The notes under the pieces were generated by a model. It saw only the letters and a program-made list of their open reading frames with translations, was not told the origin of the DNA and searched no databases. A stretch of DNA of 64,000 bases. It comes from Cytophagaceae bacterium (lineage in GTDB: Bacteria; Bacteroidota; Bacteroidia; Cytophagales; Spirosomataceae). The position numbers and the translations under genes were made by a program. The stretch is taken from assembly GCA_027491195.1 (NCBI GenBank), contig JAIXWQ010000009.1, forward strand, positions 124,001 through 188,000. The letters run 5' to 3'. Of the stretch, positions 1-9,515 are shown one piece after another. Every line of letters begins with the position of its first letter. Positions within the stretch are counted from its first letter, which is position 1.

Positions 1-431
1 GTTTTGGCTGGGCAACAGCAATCAAAAATCCTCACATTAAAGCGATTGCCTCGTATGAACCCGGTAGTGGGTTTGTATTCCCCGTAGGTGAAGTGCCAGA
101 ACCTATTCCTAGCTCATCAGGCGCATTAACTGCCATGGGTGTGTCCAAAGAAGACTTTTTGAAGCTGACCAAAATTCCTATCATCATTTATTACGGCGAT
201 TTTATCCCCGAAAAATACGATGAAAACCCGGGAGCAGATGGTTGGCGAGCAAGGCTAGAAATGGCTCGAAAGTGGCGTGATAAAGTGAATGCCTACGGTG
301 GCGATGTCACAGTCATTCATTTGCCAGAAATCGGGATAAAGGGAAATACCCATTTCCCCTTTTCAGACTTAAACAATGTGCAAATTGCAGATTTGCTTGA
401 AACATTTTTTAAAAATAAAGGCTTAAATTGA
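1..431 (+). CDS. alpha/beta hydrolase, C-terminal part (gene starts before the window)
   Basis: The reading frame is open from base 3 to the TGA at 429-431, so the gene begins outside the window. The visible ~142 residues look like the C-terminal half of an alpha/beta-fold hydrolase: a strand followed by GSGF, then PIIIYYGD, which is the usual strand before the acidic catalytic residue, and a late His in GNTHFPF, a plausible catalytic His. The nucleophile elbow is not visible. It lies 28 bp before the next gene on the same strand, so the two may be co-transcribed. Substrate unknown. Confidence 0.6.
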   Translation, partial: FGWATAIKNPHIKAIASYEPGSGFVFPVGEVPEPIPSSSGALTAMGVSKEDFLKLTKIPIIIYYGDFIPEKYDENPGADGWRARLEMARKWRDKVNAYGGDVTVIHLPEIGIKGNTHFPFSDLNNVQIADLLETFFKNKGLN

Positions 432-459
432 TTATCATTTTACTCTAAAATTTAGCAGT

Positions 460-2658
460 ATGAATCGCCGTACCTTCTTACAATCTTCGGCCCTAAGTGG
501 CGGTGGCCTATTATTGAGCTTCACTTTTCTTTCTAGTTTTAAAGAGAAAGCGGTCTCGAGCACGCAAGAGTTAAATGGTTTTGTAAAAATCACATCCGAT
601 AACATCATTCAAATTATGTCCCCCAATCCCGAGGGGGGCCAAGGGGTAAAAACCTCGATGCCCATGATTGTGGCGGAAGAATTGGATGTTGATTGGAAAC
701 AGGTTCAGGTCATTCAGGCAGATTTAGATACCAAACACTTTACCCGCCAATTCATCGGCGGAAGCCAAGCGATTCATCAGGGATGGAAACCGCTTCGACA
801 AGCAGGTGCGACAGCGCGCCAACTCCTCCGGGAAGCCGCTGCCAAACAATGGCAAGTAAATGTCAATGACGTCACCACCGACAAAGGTGTTTTATTCCAC
901 AAGGCATCAGGTCGCAAAGCCACCTATGGGGAAATGGCCTCTAAGGCCGCAGAAATTCCCTTACCAGCAAAGGTGGAATTAAAAAAGGTGAGCGATTTTC
1001 AAATCATTGGAAAATCAAAACGCAATGTTGATCTGCGAAAAATCGTAACCGGCAAACCGCTTTTTGGAATTGATACCCAAGTCAAGGGAATGCTTTATGC
1101 GATGATTGTTCATCCACCTGCATTTGGCCTACGACTTAAAAATATAGAGCAGGGATCTGCGCAAAAAATGCCTGGCATTAAGGCCATATTTCCCATCAAA
1201 ATTTTCAATGACAATTATGAAAAAACCTTCTTCGATACCACCACTTTCCCGGAGGTCGTAGCCCTCGTCGGTAATTCAACGTGGGAGGTAATGCAAGCTA
1301 AAAAAGCACTCATTGTCCATTGGGAACCTTTTACGAGCTATACGCAAAACCGGGACATGTTAGGCAGAAAAGTTGTCGAAAAAGTGCCTGGGGGACTAGA
1401 AAGTACAACGGATCATATCGCAGCGATGAACGCTCGTATGCTACAAACTGGAACCACAAGGAGAAAAGATGGCGATATCGATGCAGCATTTAAATCTGCA
1501 GCAAAGGTGGTCGAAAGAACCTATTATGGTCCGTATCTAGCGCATAACTGCATGGAGCCCATGAACTTTTTTGCTCATGTGCAAGGGGACAAAGTTTCTT
1601 TAGCTGGCCCCCTTCAAAAACCCGAATATACTGAGCAAGCTTTAGCTGCACGCCTCGGTATTTCAGTGGATAATATTGATATCAAAATGACACGGCTAGG
1701 CGGCGGTTTTGGTCGCAGGTCATACGCCCATTGGTTACTAGAGTCTGCCCTAATTTCCCAAAAAATGCAGGCCCCTATCAAGTTGCAATACAGCCGGGAA
1801 GACGATATGACAGCGGGCATTTACCGCTCTACTTATTCTGCCACTTACCGTGCAGCTTTAGACGCTAATAACCAATTAATTGGGTTTCATGTAAAAACGG
1901 GGGGTACGCCTGAATCCCCCTTATATCCGAATCGCTTTCCAGCCGGTGCCGTTGACAATTACCTAGCTGAAGACTGGACCATTGATAGCAACATTACCGT
2001 TGGTTCCTTTCGGGCACCACGCTCTAATTTCATGGCCGCAGCCGAGCAATCCTTTTTGGATGAAGTAGCCGAATTGGCTGGCAAAGACCCCTTTGATTTT
2101 AGGCTTGAATTATTGAAACGGGCACAAGTAAATCCAGTAGGTAAAAACAATGAATATGAGCCCGATCGTTTCATTAAAGTCCTTGAATTACTTCGCGAAA
2201 AATCACAATGGGATGCGAAAAAGAAAACGAAAAAAATGGGCTTATCTGCCTATTTCTGCCATGATTCTTACGCCGCGCATGTACTTGAATTACGTATGCA
2301 AGACGGCAACCCTATCATCGAAAATGTTTGTTGTGCAGTGGATTGCGGTATCGTAATCAATCCCGATGCGGCTAAAAACCTTTCTGAAGGAGGAATCGTC
2401 GATGGAATTGGTGCAGCCATGTATGGCAAAATGACTATTGAAAAAGGCGCTCCTCAAAGCAGTAATTTTGATACCTATCGTATGATTAGGCATCATGAGG
2501 CCCCAAAGAAAATTGATGTCCATTTTGTCAAAAATGACATTGACCCGACGGGCATGGGAGAACCAGCCTATCCTCCTGTTTTTGCAGCATTAGCAAATGC
2601 AATTTATAAGGCTACAGGAAAAAGACACTACAGCCAACCATTTATAGATAACTTATAA
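460..2658 (+). CDS. xanthine dehydrogenase-family molybdopterin-binding subunit (isoquinoline 1-oxidoreductase beta-like)
   Basis: 732 residues, the usual length of IorB-type large subunits of molybdenum hydroxylases. The N-terminus has a twin-arginine signal (MNRRTFLQ), so the protein is probably exported folded with its cofactor. The molybdopterin-binding signature GGGFGRR is at about residues 413-419, and near the C-terminus MGEPAYPP (about 699-706) carries the conserved Glu that acts as catalytic base in the family. These enzymes hydroxylate N-heterocycles or oxidise aldehydes and normally pair with a small [2Fe-2S] IorA subunit. No such gene is next to it; the upstream neighbour is a hydrolase and the downstream neighbour is on the other strand. 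Its partner may precede the window or lie elsewhere. Confidence 0.9.
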   Translation: MNRRTFLQSSALSGGGLLLSFTFLSSFKEKAVSSTQELNGFVKITSDNIIQIMSPNPEGGQGVKTSMPMIVAEELDVDWKQVQVIQADLDTKHFTRQFIGGSQAIHQGWKPLRQAGATARQLLREAAAKQWQVNVNDVTTDKGVLFHKASGRKATYGEMASKAAEIPLPAKVELKKVSDFQIIGKSKRNVDLRKIVTGKPLFGIDTQVKGMLYAMIVHPPAFGLRLKNIEQGSAQKMPGIKAIFPIKIFNDNYEKTFFDTTTFPEVVALVGNSTWEVMQAKKALIVHWEPFTSYTQNRDMLGRKVVEKVPGGLESTTDHIAAMNARMLQTGTTRRKDGDIDAAFKSAAKVVERTYYGPYLAHNCMEPMNFFAHVQGDKVSLAGPLQKPEYTEQALAARLGISVDNIDIKMTRLGGGFGRRSYAHWLLESALISQKMQAPIKLQYSREDDMTAGIYRSTYSATYRAALDANNQLIGFHVKTGGTPESPLYPNRFPAGAVDNYLAEDWTIDSNITVGSFRAPRSNFMAAAEQSFLDEVAELAGKDPFDFRLELLKRAQVNPVGKNNEYEPDRFIKVLELLREKSQWDAKKKTKKMGLSAYFCHDSYAAHVLELRMQDGNPIIENVCCAVDCGIVINPDAAKNLSEGGIVDGIGAAMYGKMTIEKGAPQSSNFDTYRMIRHHEAPKKIDVHFVKNDIDPTGMGEPAYPPVFAALANAIYKATGKRHYSQPFIDNL

Positions 2659-3210
2659 TTATTGCACTTCTACCTCGAAGCTCAAGTCTATATCTGTACT
2701 TCCGCCTTCTTCACGTCCAGTCTTCATTTTCACCCCATTTAGTTCTGGTTGGTGTTTTAGGATTACTTGGTACGTGCCTTTGCCGGCAGTGGCAGCCGTT
2801 TTTACAATGGACTCTAGTCCTATCGGCAAGCTATTTTTGTCTTTATCAGTTAAGGTTGTGGTTAGGAGCCCTATAGGATTTGATTTGAATACGAAAAGGT
2901 GCACATCAGCTTCTTCTAAAATTTCATCTGAAATGTTTTCCACAGGAGATTTTGTGTCATCATATACCTCGATCTTCAAGGTATAAGTTTGGTCTTTCGA
3001 TAAGACGATTTTATCAAATTTCTCTGGACTTGTACGTGAATCGCCGTCTTTGTCTTGGAAAGAAAAAGTAGTGGACTTATTTGCGGAATCTGTGAAAATA
3101 AGATCTACGCGGGTGATTAACTCGTTATCATCATGAGGATGAAGATGCTCGTCTTTTTTACAATTAAATAAGGCTACTGAAAGGAGGGCAATAGTTAGGT
3201 ATTTTTTCAT
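2659..3210 (-). CDS. hypothetical lipoprotein
   Basis: 183 residues. The N-terminus is a lipoprotein signal with the acylated Cys at about residue 17 (LFNCKKDE), followed by a His/Asp-rich stretch (HLHPHDDNE) that could bind metal. The rest alternates strand-like segments and resembles Bacteroidota surface lipoproteins often found beside TonB receptors, but no receptor is nearby. Its stop codon abuts the stop of the convergent molybdopterin-binding gene. I do not recognise a characterised family. Confidence 0.65.
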   Translation of the reverse strand: MKKYLTIALLSVALFNCKKDEHLHPHDDNELITRVDLIFTDSANKSTTFSFQDKDGDSRTSPEKFDKIVLSKDQTYTLKIEVYDDTKSPVENISDEILEEADVHLFVFKSNPIGLLTTTLTDKDKNSLPIGLESIVKTAATAGKGTYQVILKHQPELNGVKMKTGREEGGSTDIDLSFEVEVQ

Positions 3211-3362
3211 GGTATTTTATTTGTGTCTGCAAAATTAGGTTCGGGAATTACATCTTGTGTACCATTTCGTCGATGCAAAGTCAGTCGTTCGTCGACAGAT
3301 TTTTCTACAATCATTTCCCAAGTTCTTCTCCTTTGTGTATTTTTAATTTTTCCAAAATGCTT

Positions 3363-3770
3363 ATGGCCTACATTACCGTACAAAATACAATCCAAGCCCC
3401 AATCTCCCATGTTTGGGATTGCTGGACTACTGAAGAACACATCACAAAATGGAACTTTGCCAGTGATGATTGGTGCTGTCCTTCTGCTAAAAATGACTTT
3501 CGTATAGGTGGAGAATTTCACTACGAAATGGCCTCGAAAGACGGGTCGATGTCCTTTGATTTTTGGGGAACTTACACGAACATTATTTCAGAAAAAACGA
3601 TAGAGTATACCATAGGAGATGGCCGTAAAGTGCAGATTAACTTCTCTGAAACATCAGAGGGTACTCAAATTATCGAGCAATTCGAGCCGGAGAATCAGAA
3701 CCCAGAAGAGATGCAACAGGGTGGATGGCAATCGATTTTAGATAACTTCAAGAAGCACGCGGAGAGTTGA
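3363..3770 (+). CDS. SRPBCC (AHSA1-like) domain protein
   Basis: I chose the ATG at 3363 (MAYITVQNTI) because it begins exactly at the first strand of the fold; the frame is open upstream, but that part has no domain-like sequence. About 135 residues with the START/SRPBCC pattern: a first strand, the motif VWDCWTTEEHITKWN, then GGEFHYEM and a long C-terminal helix starting near GGWQSILDNF. AHSA1-like proteins of this size bind small hydrophobic ligands; the ligand here is unknown. It converges on the protease gene at 3786. Confidence 0.75.
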   Translation: MAYITVQNTIQAPISHVWDCWTTEEHITKWNFASDDWCCPSAKNDFRIGGEFHYEMASKDGSMSFDFWGTYTNIISEKTIEYTIGDGRKVQINFSETSEGTQIIEQFEPENQNPEEMQQGGWQSILDNFKKHAES

Positions 3771-3785
3771 TAATAAACCAAAGCC

Positions 3786-6260
3786 CTATTTCTGGGCTTT
3801 GGTCGGATTTAATGCGGTTTGAATTCGATCGATACAGTCTGCTAAATGGTAGGCTGTTTCTTTATCTGCATACTTGCCTTTCGCGGCTTGTAAAGACGCT
3901 AATAAAGTCTTCAATTCCCCACGGACGATCGAGCGTACATCGGATTGAGAAACGTTATAGAAGTCGCGCGCGAATGGCGATGGAGTCATTTGCTCCGTCA
4001 ATAAATACTTCATTCGCTCGACGTAGGCTTTCTGAATGTTTCTACGGAATCCATCCATCTTAGCACCAGTGGCTAACTCTGACCACAAGCCTTGACGCAA
4101 ATCTTGGCATAAGTCAACCGTCTTATAAGCGTTCGCCGTGCTCAACCCGCTATTATCTAAACGTGCAAAAGTTTCGAAGCTTAACATGCGATTTAGCGGA
4201 CTAGCTTGCAAGCTTCTGATGCGATCGGTATACCCCATCATGTGGTGGGTAACTACTTCGCGGTTGATTAACCAATCCACGTTCGAGAAGGCATTCGCTA
4301 ATAACCATTTCACTGCGGTTTGTTGCGTCGCCTTAGGGACTACCACGTAGCTCGCAATTTGTTGGTTAGGCTTTGCGTATTGCTCGTAAACTCCCCCTAC
4401 GGTAGTCGTTACGTGGCCTACATAACGCGACCAAGCGCTCAATAATTCGTCGTTTAATTCGATTAAATCTTCGTAATCATTCGTCTTATTGCTCGTCCAC
4501 GAAGCTAAATTCTTCGCTACATATTTCAAGTTTTTCACGGCATAGGTGCTCGCGCGTACTGGGTCGTTACCGATGTCTTCGGTTTGAGAACTTGGATCGA
4601 ATGTGGTTCCTTGATTGCCAAAACGGAATCGAGCATCGCCCGCCTTCGCCTCCACCCATTTGTTTAGGGTAGGCACTTCGTCCTCCGGAGTTTTGGCATC
4701 AGGCAAAAGACGGTAACCCCAGTTCACGGCATAATTATCGTAAGGCCCCATCTGACGAATGTAACGAACACCCTTGTCTTCCGGCTGTGCGATGTAATTA
4801 AAGCGCGCATAGTCCATAATACTCGCAGAAATACCCTCCTTCTGAGTGAAATCAGCCTTGCGGTAATTCTCCACTTCGTAGGAACTACTTGCCCCCATGT
4901 TGTGTGGGAAACCTAACGCATGGCCCACCTCATGAGAAATAACCATCTCCATCATCTCGCCGATATCTTCCTCGCTCGTCTCTAAAGTTCTAGCCTTCGG
5001 ATTAGAAGCAGCTGTCTCGATTAAGAAACGATTGCGGTACGAACGTAGGTGATTATGGTACCAAATAATGTCACTTTCAATAATCTCTCCTGAACGCGGA
5101 TCGCTCACGCTAGGACCCATCGCGTTTCGAGTAGTGCTCGCCACATAGCGAATCACCGAGTAGCGAATATCTTCTGGTGAGAAATCTGGATCCTCCTCTT
5201 TGCTAGGTGGATCCTTGCAGATGATGGCATTTTTAAAGCCTGCCACCTCGAACGCTTTTTGCCAATTCTCCACGCCCTTTTTCATGTGCTTGCGCAACTT
5301 CATCGGCGTCGCCGGATCTAAATAATAGACGATCGGTTTGATGGGTTCAACTAATTCTCCACGCTTGTAAGCCGCCATGTCTTTCGGCTCTAAGCGCCAG
5401 CGCTGGATATACGTCTTTTGGTCTGACTTCAACTCCTCACTGCCGTAATCGAATTGCTTTTGGGTAAAATAACCCACACGCTGATCAAATAAACGCGGCT
5501 TCATCGGCTTCTCCGGCAAGAGAATCATCGACTGATTCATCTGCATGCTGATTGTCTCCGTGTAAGCGGTCGCGGACGGCTTCGTCGCGTTATAGGTGAA
5601 GTCTTGCAACACCTCGATGTTTAACGGAAAAGATTTCACCGAACGAATGAAACTGCGGCTCGCATCTAAATTTCTCACCTTGTGCGTCTCGCGAAGCGAG
5701 GCATCTAAACCGCTCATCGCCGGGATGTCACTCGTATAAAATTTCGTCACATCGATAACGATGGCCGAAGTGTCCTTGCTGTAGGTTTCAATGTCAAAAG
5801 CATACAAAGTAGGCTCATAATTATTCGCCTTTACAGACAAGCTGATAGGCAGAGAATCCGGTGCCACGGCTGCATAAGACTTAATTTTGATGAGGATTTT
5901 TTCCTGGAATTTCTCCCAAACAATCAGTTGCTCATGGCTCGATGTTCCCGCATTCACGTAACCTCCACCTAATCCATTGGGGATTTTCGCAATCTGGCTA
6001 ACCAAAAGCATGTCTTTCCCCAAATGCTTTTTAGGGATTTCAAAATAGTATTTATCACCTACCTGGTGGGTGGTGAAAAGGCCTTTAGAAGATTTCGCTT
6101 CCTTCGTGATGACCTGGTCGTAAGATTTGATTTTAGAGGCCGGTTTTTTAGCCGCTGTAGAATCAGCTGGCTTCGGAGCTACCGGTGTTTTAGGGGCTTG
6201 CGCTTGCGTAGAAATAACAGCGGCTAGCATAAATACCGCCGAAAGAATACCTTTTTTCAT
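3786..6260 (-). CDS. secreted zinc-dependent metalloprotease (DUF5117/DUF4953 family)
   Basis: 824 residues with a signal peptide (cleavage near AVISTQAQA) and a Pro/Ala/Lys-rich linker. The catalytic motif HEVGHALGFPHN, at about residues 443-454, is the HExxHxxGxxH zinc site of metzincin-type proteases: His443, His447 and His453 as ligands and Glu444 as base. The N-terminal third matches the propeptide-like domain of DUF5117/DUF5118 proteins, and the C-terminal part has the long conserved DUF4953 helical region. Probably an exported or periplasmic peptidase; natural substrates are not known. It is monocistronic, followed by the convergent SRPBCC gene. Confidence 0.9.
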   Translation of the reverse strand: MKKGILSAVFMLAAVISTQAQAPKTPVAPKPADSTAAKKPASKIKSYDQVITKEAKSSKGLFTTHQVGDKYYFEIPKKHLGKDMLLVSQIAKIPNGLGGGYVNAGTSSHEQLIVWEKFQEKILIKIKSYAAVAPDSLPISLSVKANNYEPTLYAFDIETYSKDTSAIVIDVTKFYTSDIPAMSGLDASLRETHKVRNLDASRSFIRSVKSFPLNIEVLQDFTYNATKPSATAYTETISMQMNQSMILLPEKPMKPRLFDQRVGYFTQKQFDYGSEELKSDQKTYIQRWRLEPKDMAAYKRGELVEPIKPIVYYLDPATPMKLRKHMKKGVENWQKAFEVAGFKNAIICKDPPSKEEDPDFSPEDIRYSVIRYVASTTRNAMGPSVSDPRSGEIIESDIIWYHNHLRSYRNRFLIETAASNPKARTLETSEEDIGEMMEMVISHEVGHALGFPHNMGASSSYEVENYRKADFTQKEGISASIMDYARFNYIAQPEDKGVRYIRQMGPYDNYAVNWGYRLLPDAKTPEDEVPTLNKWVEAKAGDARFRFGNQGTTFDPSSQTEDIGNDPVRASTYAVKNLKYVAKNLASWTSNKTNDYEDLIELNDELLSAWSRYVGHVTTTVGGVYEQYAKPNQQIASYVVVPKATQQTAVKWLLANAFSNVDWLINREVVTHHMMGYTDRIRSLQASPLNRMLSFETFARLDNSGLSTANAYKTVDLCQDLRQGLWSELATGAKMDGFRRNIQKAYVERMKYLLTEQMTPSPFARDFYNVSQSDVRSIVRGELKTLLASLQAAKGKYADKETAYHLADCIDRIQTALNPTKAQK

Positions 6261-6354
6261 AGTTTAAAATTCAGTGAATGAAGTCTAAACCAAAAGTAAG
6301 GGATGTTGTTCAAATAATCACCTGATTTATCCTGCTATTTGCCCCCCCTTTTCA

Positions 6355-6382
6355 TAAAAAAAGCCATCCTTTCAGATGGCTT
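6355..6382 (-). terminator. rho-independent terminator of fabV
   Basis: Read on the minus strand, an 8-bp stem (AAGCCATC / GATGGCTT) with a 6-nt loop is followed by a run of T residues. It lies 6 bp after the fabV stop. Confidence 0.8.
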
Positions 6383-6387
6383 CCCGT

Positions 6388-7590
6388 TTATTTTTCTACC
6401 GTAATCAAGTCTGGAATCTCCACCATTTCGTTCGCCTCAGCTGCGTAATCTACGCCTTCGAAACCGAAACCAAATAGGTTCAAGAAGTCTGATTTATATC
6501 CGTTCAAGTCGCCAATCGTTGGAAGGTTTTCTGTCGTAGCGCCTTTCCATAATTCAGCCACTTCTTTTTGAACCGCCTCATCCATTTCCCAATCATCGAT
6601 GCGGATACGGCCTTTTTCGTCTACTGGAATTCCGCCGTTTGTATACAAGCGCTCGCTGTAAAGGCGTTGGATTTGTTCGATACAACCCTCATGCGAGCCT
6701 TTCGCCTTCATGATTTTGTAAAGCAATGAAATATATAAAGGGATCACTGGGATCGCCGAACTTGCTTGTGTTACTAGGGCTTTGTTTACGGAAACGAATG
6801 CTTTGCCTCCTATTTTGGCCAAATCCTCTGTAATCTCAAACGCCGTCGCCTCTAAATGCTCTTTCGCCATTCCGATTGTTCCCTTGCGGTAAACCGGCTC
6901 AGTTACATCAGGCCCAATGTACGAATACGCCACCGTCATCGCACCTTCAGCTAATACACCAGCGTCCAATAAGGCATCCGTCCACATCTTCCAATCTTCC
7001 CCACCCATTACCTGAACCGTATTCGCAATATCCTCATCGCTGCAAGGTGTAATCGTCACTTCGGAAACAATGCCCGTGTGGAAATCCACCGTTTTATCCG
7101 AGAACGTATCGCCGATAGGCTTCAAAACCGAACGGTGCAACACGCCCGTCACCGGATGCTGACGAACTGGAGAAGCTAAGCTGTAGATCACTAAATCTAC
7201 CTGGCCTAAATCCGCCTTGATTAAATCGATCGTTTGCTTTTTCACTTCATTCGAGAACGCGTCACCGTTAATGCTCTTCGCATAAAGACCCGCTTTCTCT
7301 GCTTGCGTATGAAACGCTAAACTATTGTAATAACCCGGAGAGGCTGTTTTTCCTGCTGCTGGCGCTTTCTCAAAGAAAACACCGATCGTCGCCGCATTCG
7401 AACCAAAAGCACTTGTAATGCGAGAAGCTAAACCAAAACCAGTAGAGGCTCCTATCACCAACACCTTTTTAGGGCCATCGATGGCTCCCTTTGATTTAAC
7501 GTAGTTAATTTGATTTATGACACTTTGCTCACATCCTTTCGGGTGGGAAGTCAAACAGATAAACCCTCTCATTCTCGGTTCGATAATCAT
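6388..7590 (-). CDS. fabV: trans-2-enoyl-ACP/CoA reductase FabV
   Basis: 400 residues, the normal FabV/TER length. It begins with the family hallmark MIIEPRMRGFICLTSHPKGC. The cofactor-binding loop is GASTGFGLASR (residues 47-57) and the active-site Tyr-x8-Lys pair is Tyr234 and Lys243, the spacing that separates FabV from FabI. It reduces the enoyl double bond in the last step of fatty-acid elongation, or crotonyl-CoA in TER-type relatives; sequence alone does not decide between the two. It is monocistronic with its own terminator. FabV enzymes are commonly triclosan-tolerant. Confidence 0.95.
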   Translation of the reverse strand: MIIEPRMRGFICLTSHPKGCEQSVINQINYVKSKGAIDGPKKVLVIGASTGFGLASRITSAFGSNAATIGVFFEKAPAAGKTASPGYYNSLAFHTQAEKAGLYAKSINGDAFSNEVKKQTIDLIKADLGQVDLVIYSLASPVRQHPVTGVLHRSVLKPIGDTFSDKTVDFHTGIVSEVTITPCSDEDIANTVQVMGGEDWKMWTDALLDAGVLAEGAMTVAYSYIGPDVTEPVYRKGTIGMAKEHLEATAFEITEDLAKIGGKAFVSVNKALVTQASSAIPVIPLYISLLYKIMKAKGSHEGCIEQIQRLYSERLYTNGGIPVDEKGRIRIDDWEMDEAVQKEVAELWKGATTENLPTIGDLNGYKSDFLNLFGFGFEGVDYAAEANEMVEIPDLITVEK

Positions 7591-7710
7591 ACGTGCGCTT
7601 GTTTTGTTTACACAAAGATAAATTTCTTCGCCTACATCTGCAATTAATGTTCAAAATGTGGTTTTAAACAATTGATAGTCTGACTAGTTATGTATAAAAA
7701 TAAATCTAAA

Positions 7711-8154
7711 ATGAAAAGAAAGGAATTCATTAACGCGCTCTCCGGCGGACTTGCCGCTACCTGTGTCAGCTGCCTAGTGGCCGCTTGTTCGAAAGACGAT
7801 TCAGGCGGAGGAAATATCACACCTAATCCGGGAGGTGGAGGAGTGGGCACAAATTCCGTCACAGTAAATTTAGATTCCGAACTAAAATCTATTAACGATT
7901 TCGTGGCTAAAAGCGGCGTCATTGTCATCCGCAAAGCCAGCGGAAATACGCCAGCTAGCTTTCTAGCCCTTTCTTCGGTTTGTCCTCATGCGGGTGCCAC
8001 GGTGGAATACAATAACGGATTATCTACTTTTTATTGTGCAGCGCATGGTTCTGCTTTTGCTGCTGATGGCGCTGTGACGCAAGGACCTGCGACGAAAGGT
8101 TTGACGAAATTGACCGTGGAAGTGACAGGTGCGACTTTGAGTGTGAAGGCGTAA
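7711..8154 (+). CDS. Rieske [2Fe-2S] domain lipoprotein
   Basis: I prefer the ATG at 7711 (MKRKEFINAL) over the one at 7690 because it gives a normal signal sequence. 147 residues: a signal, an acylatable Cys in VAACSKDD, a flexible Gly-rich linker, then a Rieske domain with CPH at about residues 91-93 and CAAH at 109-112, the Cys-x-His and Cys-x2-His cluster ligands. Small membrane-anchored Rieske proteins carry electrons to periplasmic oxidoreductases. No obvious redox partner is adjacent, so its role is not clear. Confidence 0.85.
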   Translation: MKRKEFINALSGGLAATCVSCLVAACSKDDSGGGNITPNPGGGGVGTNSVTVNLDSELKSINDFVAKSGVIVIRKASGNTPASFLALSSVCPHAGATVEYNNGLSTFYCAAHGSAFAADGAVTQGPATKGLTKLTVEVTGATLSVKA

Positions 8155-8159
8155 GTATT

Positions 8160-8232
8160 GAAAGGCGATTTTCAGGTATTGACAAATTCTGTCAATACCT
8201 GAAAATCGTTTGTATAGCTCTCGCGAAATTCT
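8160..8232 (+). repeat. TATTGACA inverted-repeat element, copy A
   Basis: A perfect 19-bp inverted repeat (8166-8184 / 8190-8208) with a 5-nt loop, centred on TATTGACA / TGTCAATA, followed by a tail similar to that of copy B at about 12252. There is no T tract, so it is not a classical terminator, though it sits between convergent genes. Confidence 0.75.
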
Positions 8233-8265
8233 AGCAAATGGCGAATAGGCCCACTACACCACGAT

Positions 8266-9462
8266 TTACAACATACCGCGCGACACAAAGTCAATAATTT
8301 CCGAAGCAACCGCCTCTTTCGACTGAAGCGGAATCAATTTCTTTTCCCCCGAAGCAGCAAAAACCGTTACCTGGTTCGAATCTACTCCGAAGCCAGCGCC
8401 CGCATCTTTCAGCGAATTCAAAACGATGAAATCCGTTTTTTTCGTTTTCATTTTCGCCAAAGCATTCACCTCCTCGTTTTCAGTTTCTAATGCGAACCCC
8501 ACCAGTAGTTGATGAGGCTTTTTCACTGCCCCTAAAGCCGCTAAGATATCCGTCGTTTTTTCTAGAACCACCGAAGTCGTCGCCTCTGATTTTTTTATTT
8601 TCTCCACTGCCTGAACAGCCGGACGATAATCCGCCACGGCAGCCGCCATGATCAACAGATCAGCCGAAGTAAAATGAGCTAAACAAGCCGCTTCCATTTC
8701 TGCTGCAGACCTCACGTCCACCACCTTAATTCCCTGAAGACGAGTAGAAACTTGCAAGGGTCCTGCAATTAAAGTCACATCAGCTCCTTGAAGATAATAG
8801 GCCTCGGCCAGGCTAAGACCCATTTTTCCGGTCGAAAAGTTGGAAATATAACGCACCGGGTCGATTAGTTCGACCGTAGGTCCAGCGGTAATGACTATTT
8901 TTTTTCCTGCGAAACAAGACCCTCTAAACGTTTGAGAAATCAAATGCTGGACGATTTCCTCCGGCTCCATCATGCGCCCTTGGCCTACTAATCCGCTAGC
9001 AAGTTCCCCAGAATTAACTTCTAAAACCGTCACACCATCTCCTCTCAAAGTAGAAATAGAACGCTGGGTCGCTGGGTGCAAGAACATATCTTCGTCCATC
9101 GCAGGAGCCACGATAACCGGACAGCGCGCGGATAAATACGTAGCTAAAAGCACATTATCACACAAACCCTGCGCCATCTTAGCGAGTGTGTTGCAGCTGG
9201 CAGGTGCGATGATAAATACATCCCCCCACAAGCCTAATTCCACATGGTTATTCCAAACAGAACCCTCCTGAAATTCCACCCACACTGAATGCTTAGAAAA
9301 AGTCGACAGCACTAAGGGAGACACAAAATCAAGCGCCGCTTTCGTTAGCACCACACGAACTTCTGCACCTTCTTTCGTTAACAAACGAACGAGCTGAATC
9401 GACTTATAGGCAGCAATGCTGGCTGAAATTCCGAGTATTATTTTTTTCCCTTGGAGCGACAT
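8266..9462 (-). CDS. coaBC: bifunctional phosphopantothenoylcysteine decarboxylase / phosphopantothenate-cysteine ligase
   Basis: 398 residues, the usual Dfp/CoaBC length. The N-terminal flavoprotein (CoaC) domain has GISASIAAYKS at the FMN site, PASCNTLAKMAQG and PAMDEDMF. The C-terminal ligase (CoaB) domain starts near residue 190 with VTAGPTVELIDPVRYISN and FSTGKMG. It converts 4'-phosphopantothenate plus cysteine to 4'-phosphopantetheine. It is transcribed divergently from panC, and a shared 53-bp promoter region separates them, in keeping with joint control of CoA synthesis. Confidence 0.97.
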   Translation of the reverse strand: MSLQGKKIILGISASIAAYKSIQLVRLLTKEGAEVRVVLTKAALDFVSPLVLSTFSKHSVWVEFQEGSVWNNHVELGLWGDVFIIAPASCNTLAKMAQGLCDNVLLATYLSARCPVIVAPAMDEDMFLHPATQRSISTLRGDGVTVLEVNSGELASGLVGQGRMMEPEEIVQHLISQTFRGSCFAGKKIVITAGPTVELIDPVRYISNFSTGKMGLSLAEAYYLQGADVTLIAGPLQVSTRLQGIKVVDVRSAAEMEAACLAHFTSADLLIMAAAVADYRPAVQAVEKIKKSEATTSVVLEKTTDILAALGAVKKPHQLLVGFALETENEEVNALAKMKTKKTDFIVLNSLKDAGAGFGVDSNQVTVFAASGEKKLIPLQSKEAVASEIIDFVSRGML

Positions 9463-9515
9463 GGATGGAATATTTTGGCCAAAATTATGGTAATTTTGCC
9501 CATTAACATAATGAA
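9463..9515. promoter_or_regulatory. divergent promoter region coaBC / panC
   Basis: The 53-bp gap holds TAATTTTG on the plus strand (9491-9498) and the same octamer on the minus strand (9480-9487). Both match the Bacteroidota -7 box TAnnTTTG. No clear -33 box at ideal spacing is visible. The predicted transcripts would have leaders of only about 10 nt. Confidence 0.5.

Noticed and set aside
8972-9271. Open frame opposite coaBC
   Set aside because: Shadow of a strongly conserved gene, with no domain or start signals. The same holds for the many other frames antisense to real genes, for example at 1614-1820, 19455-19856 and 36398-36895.
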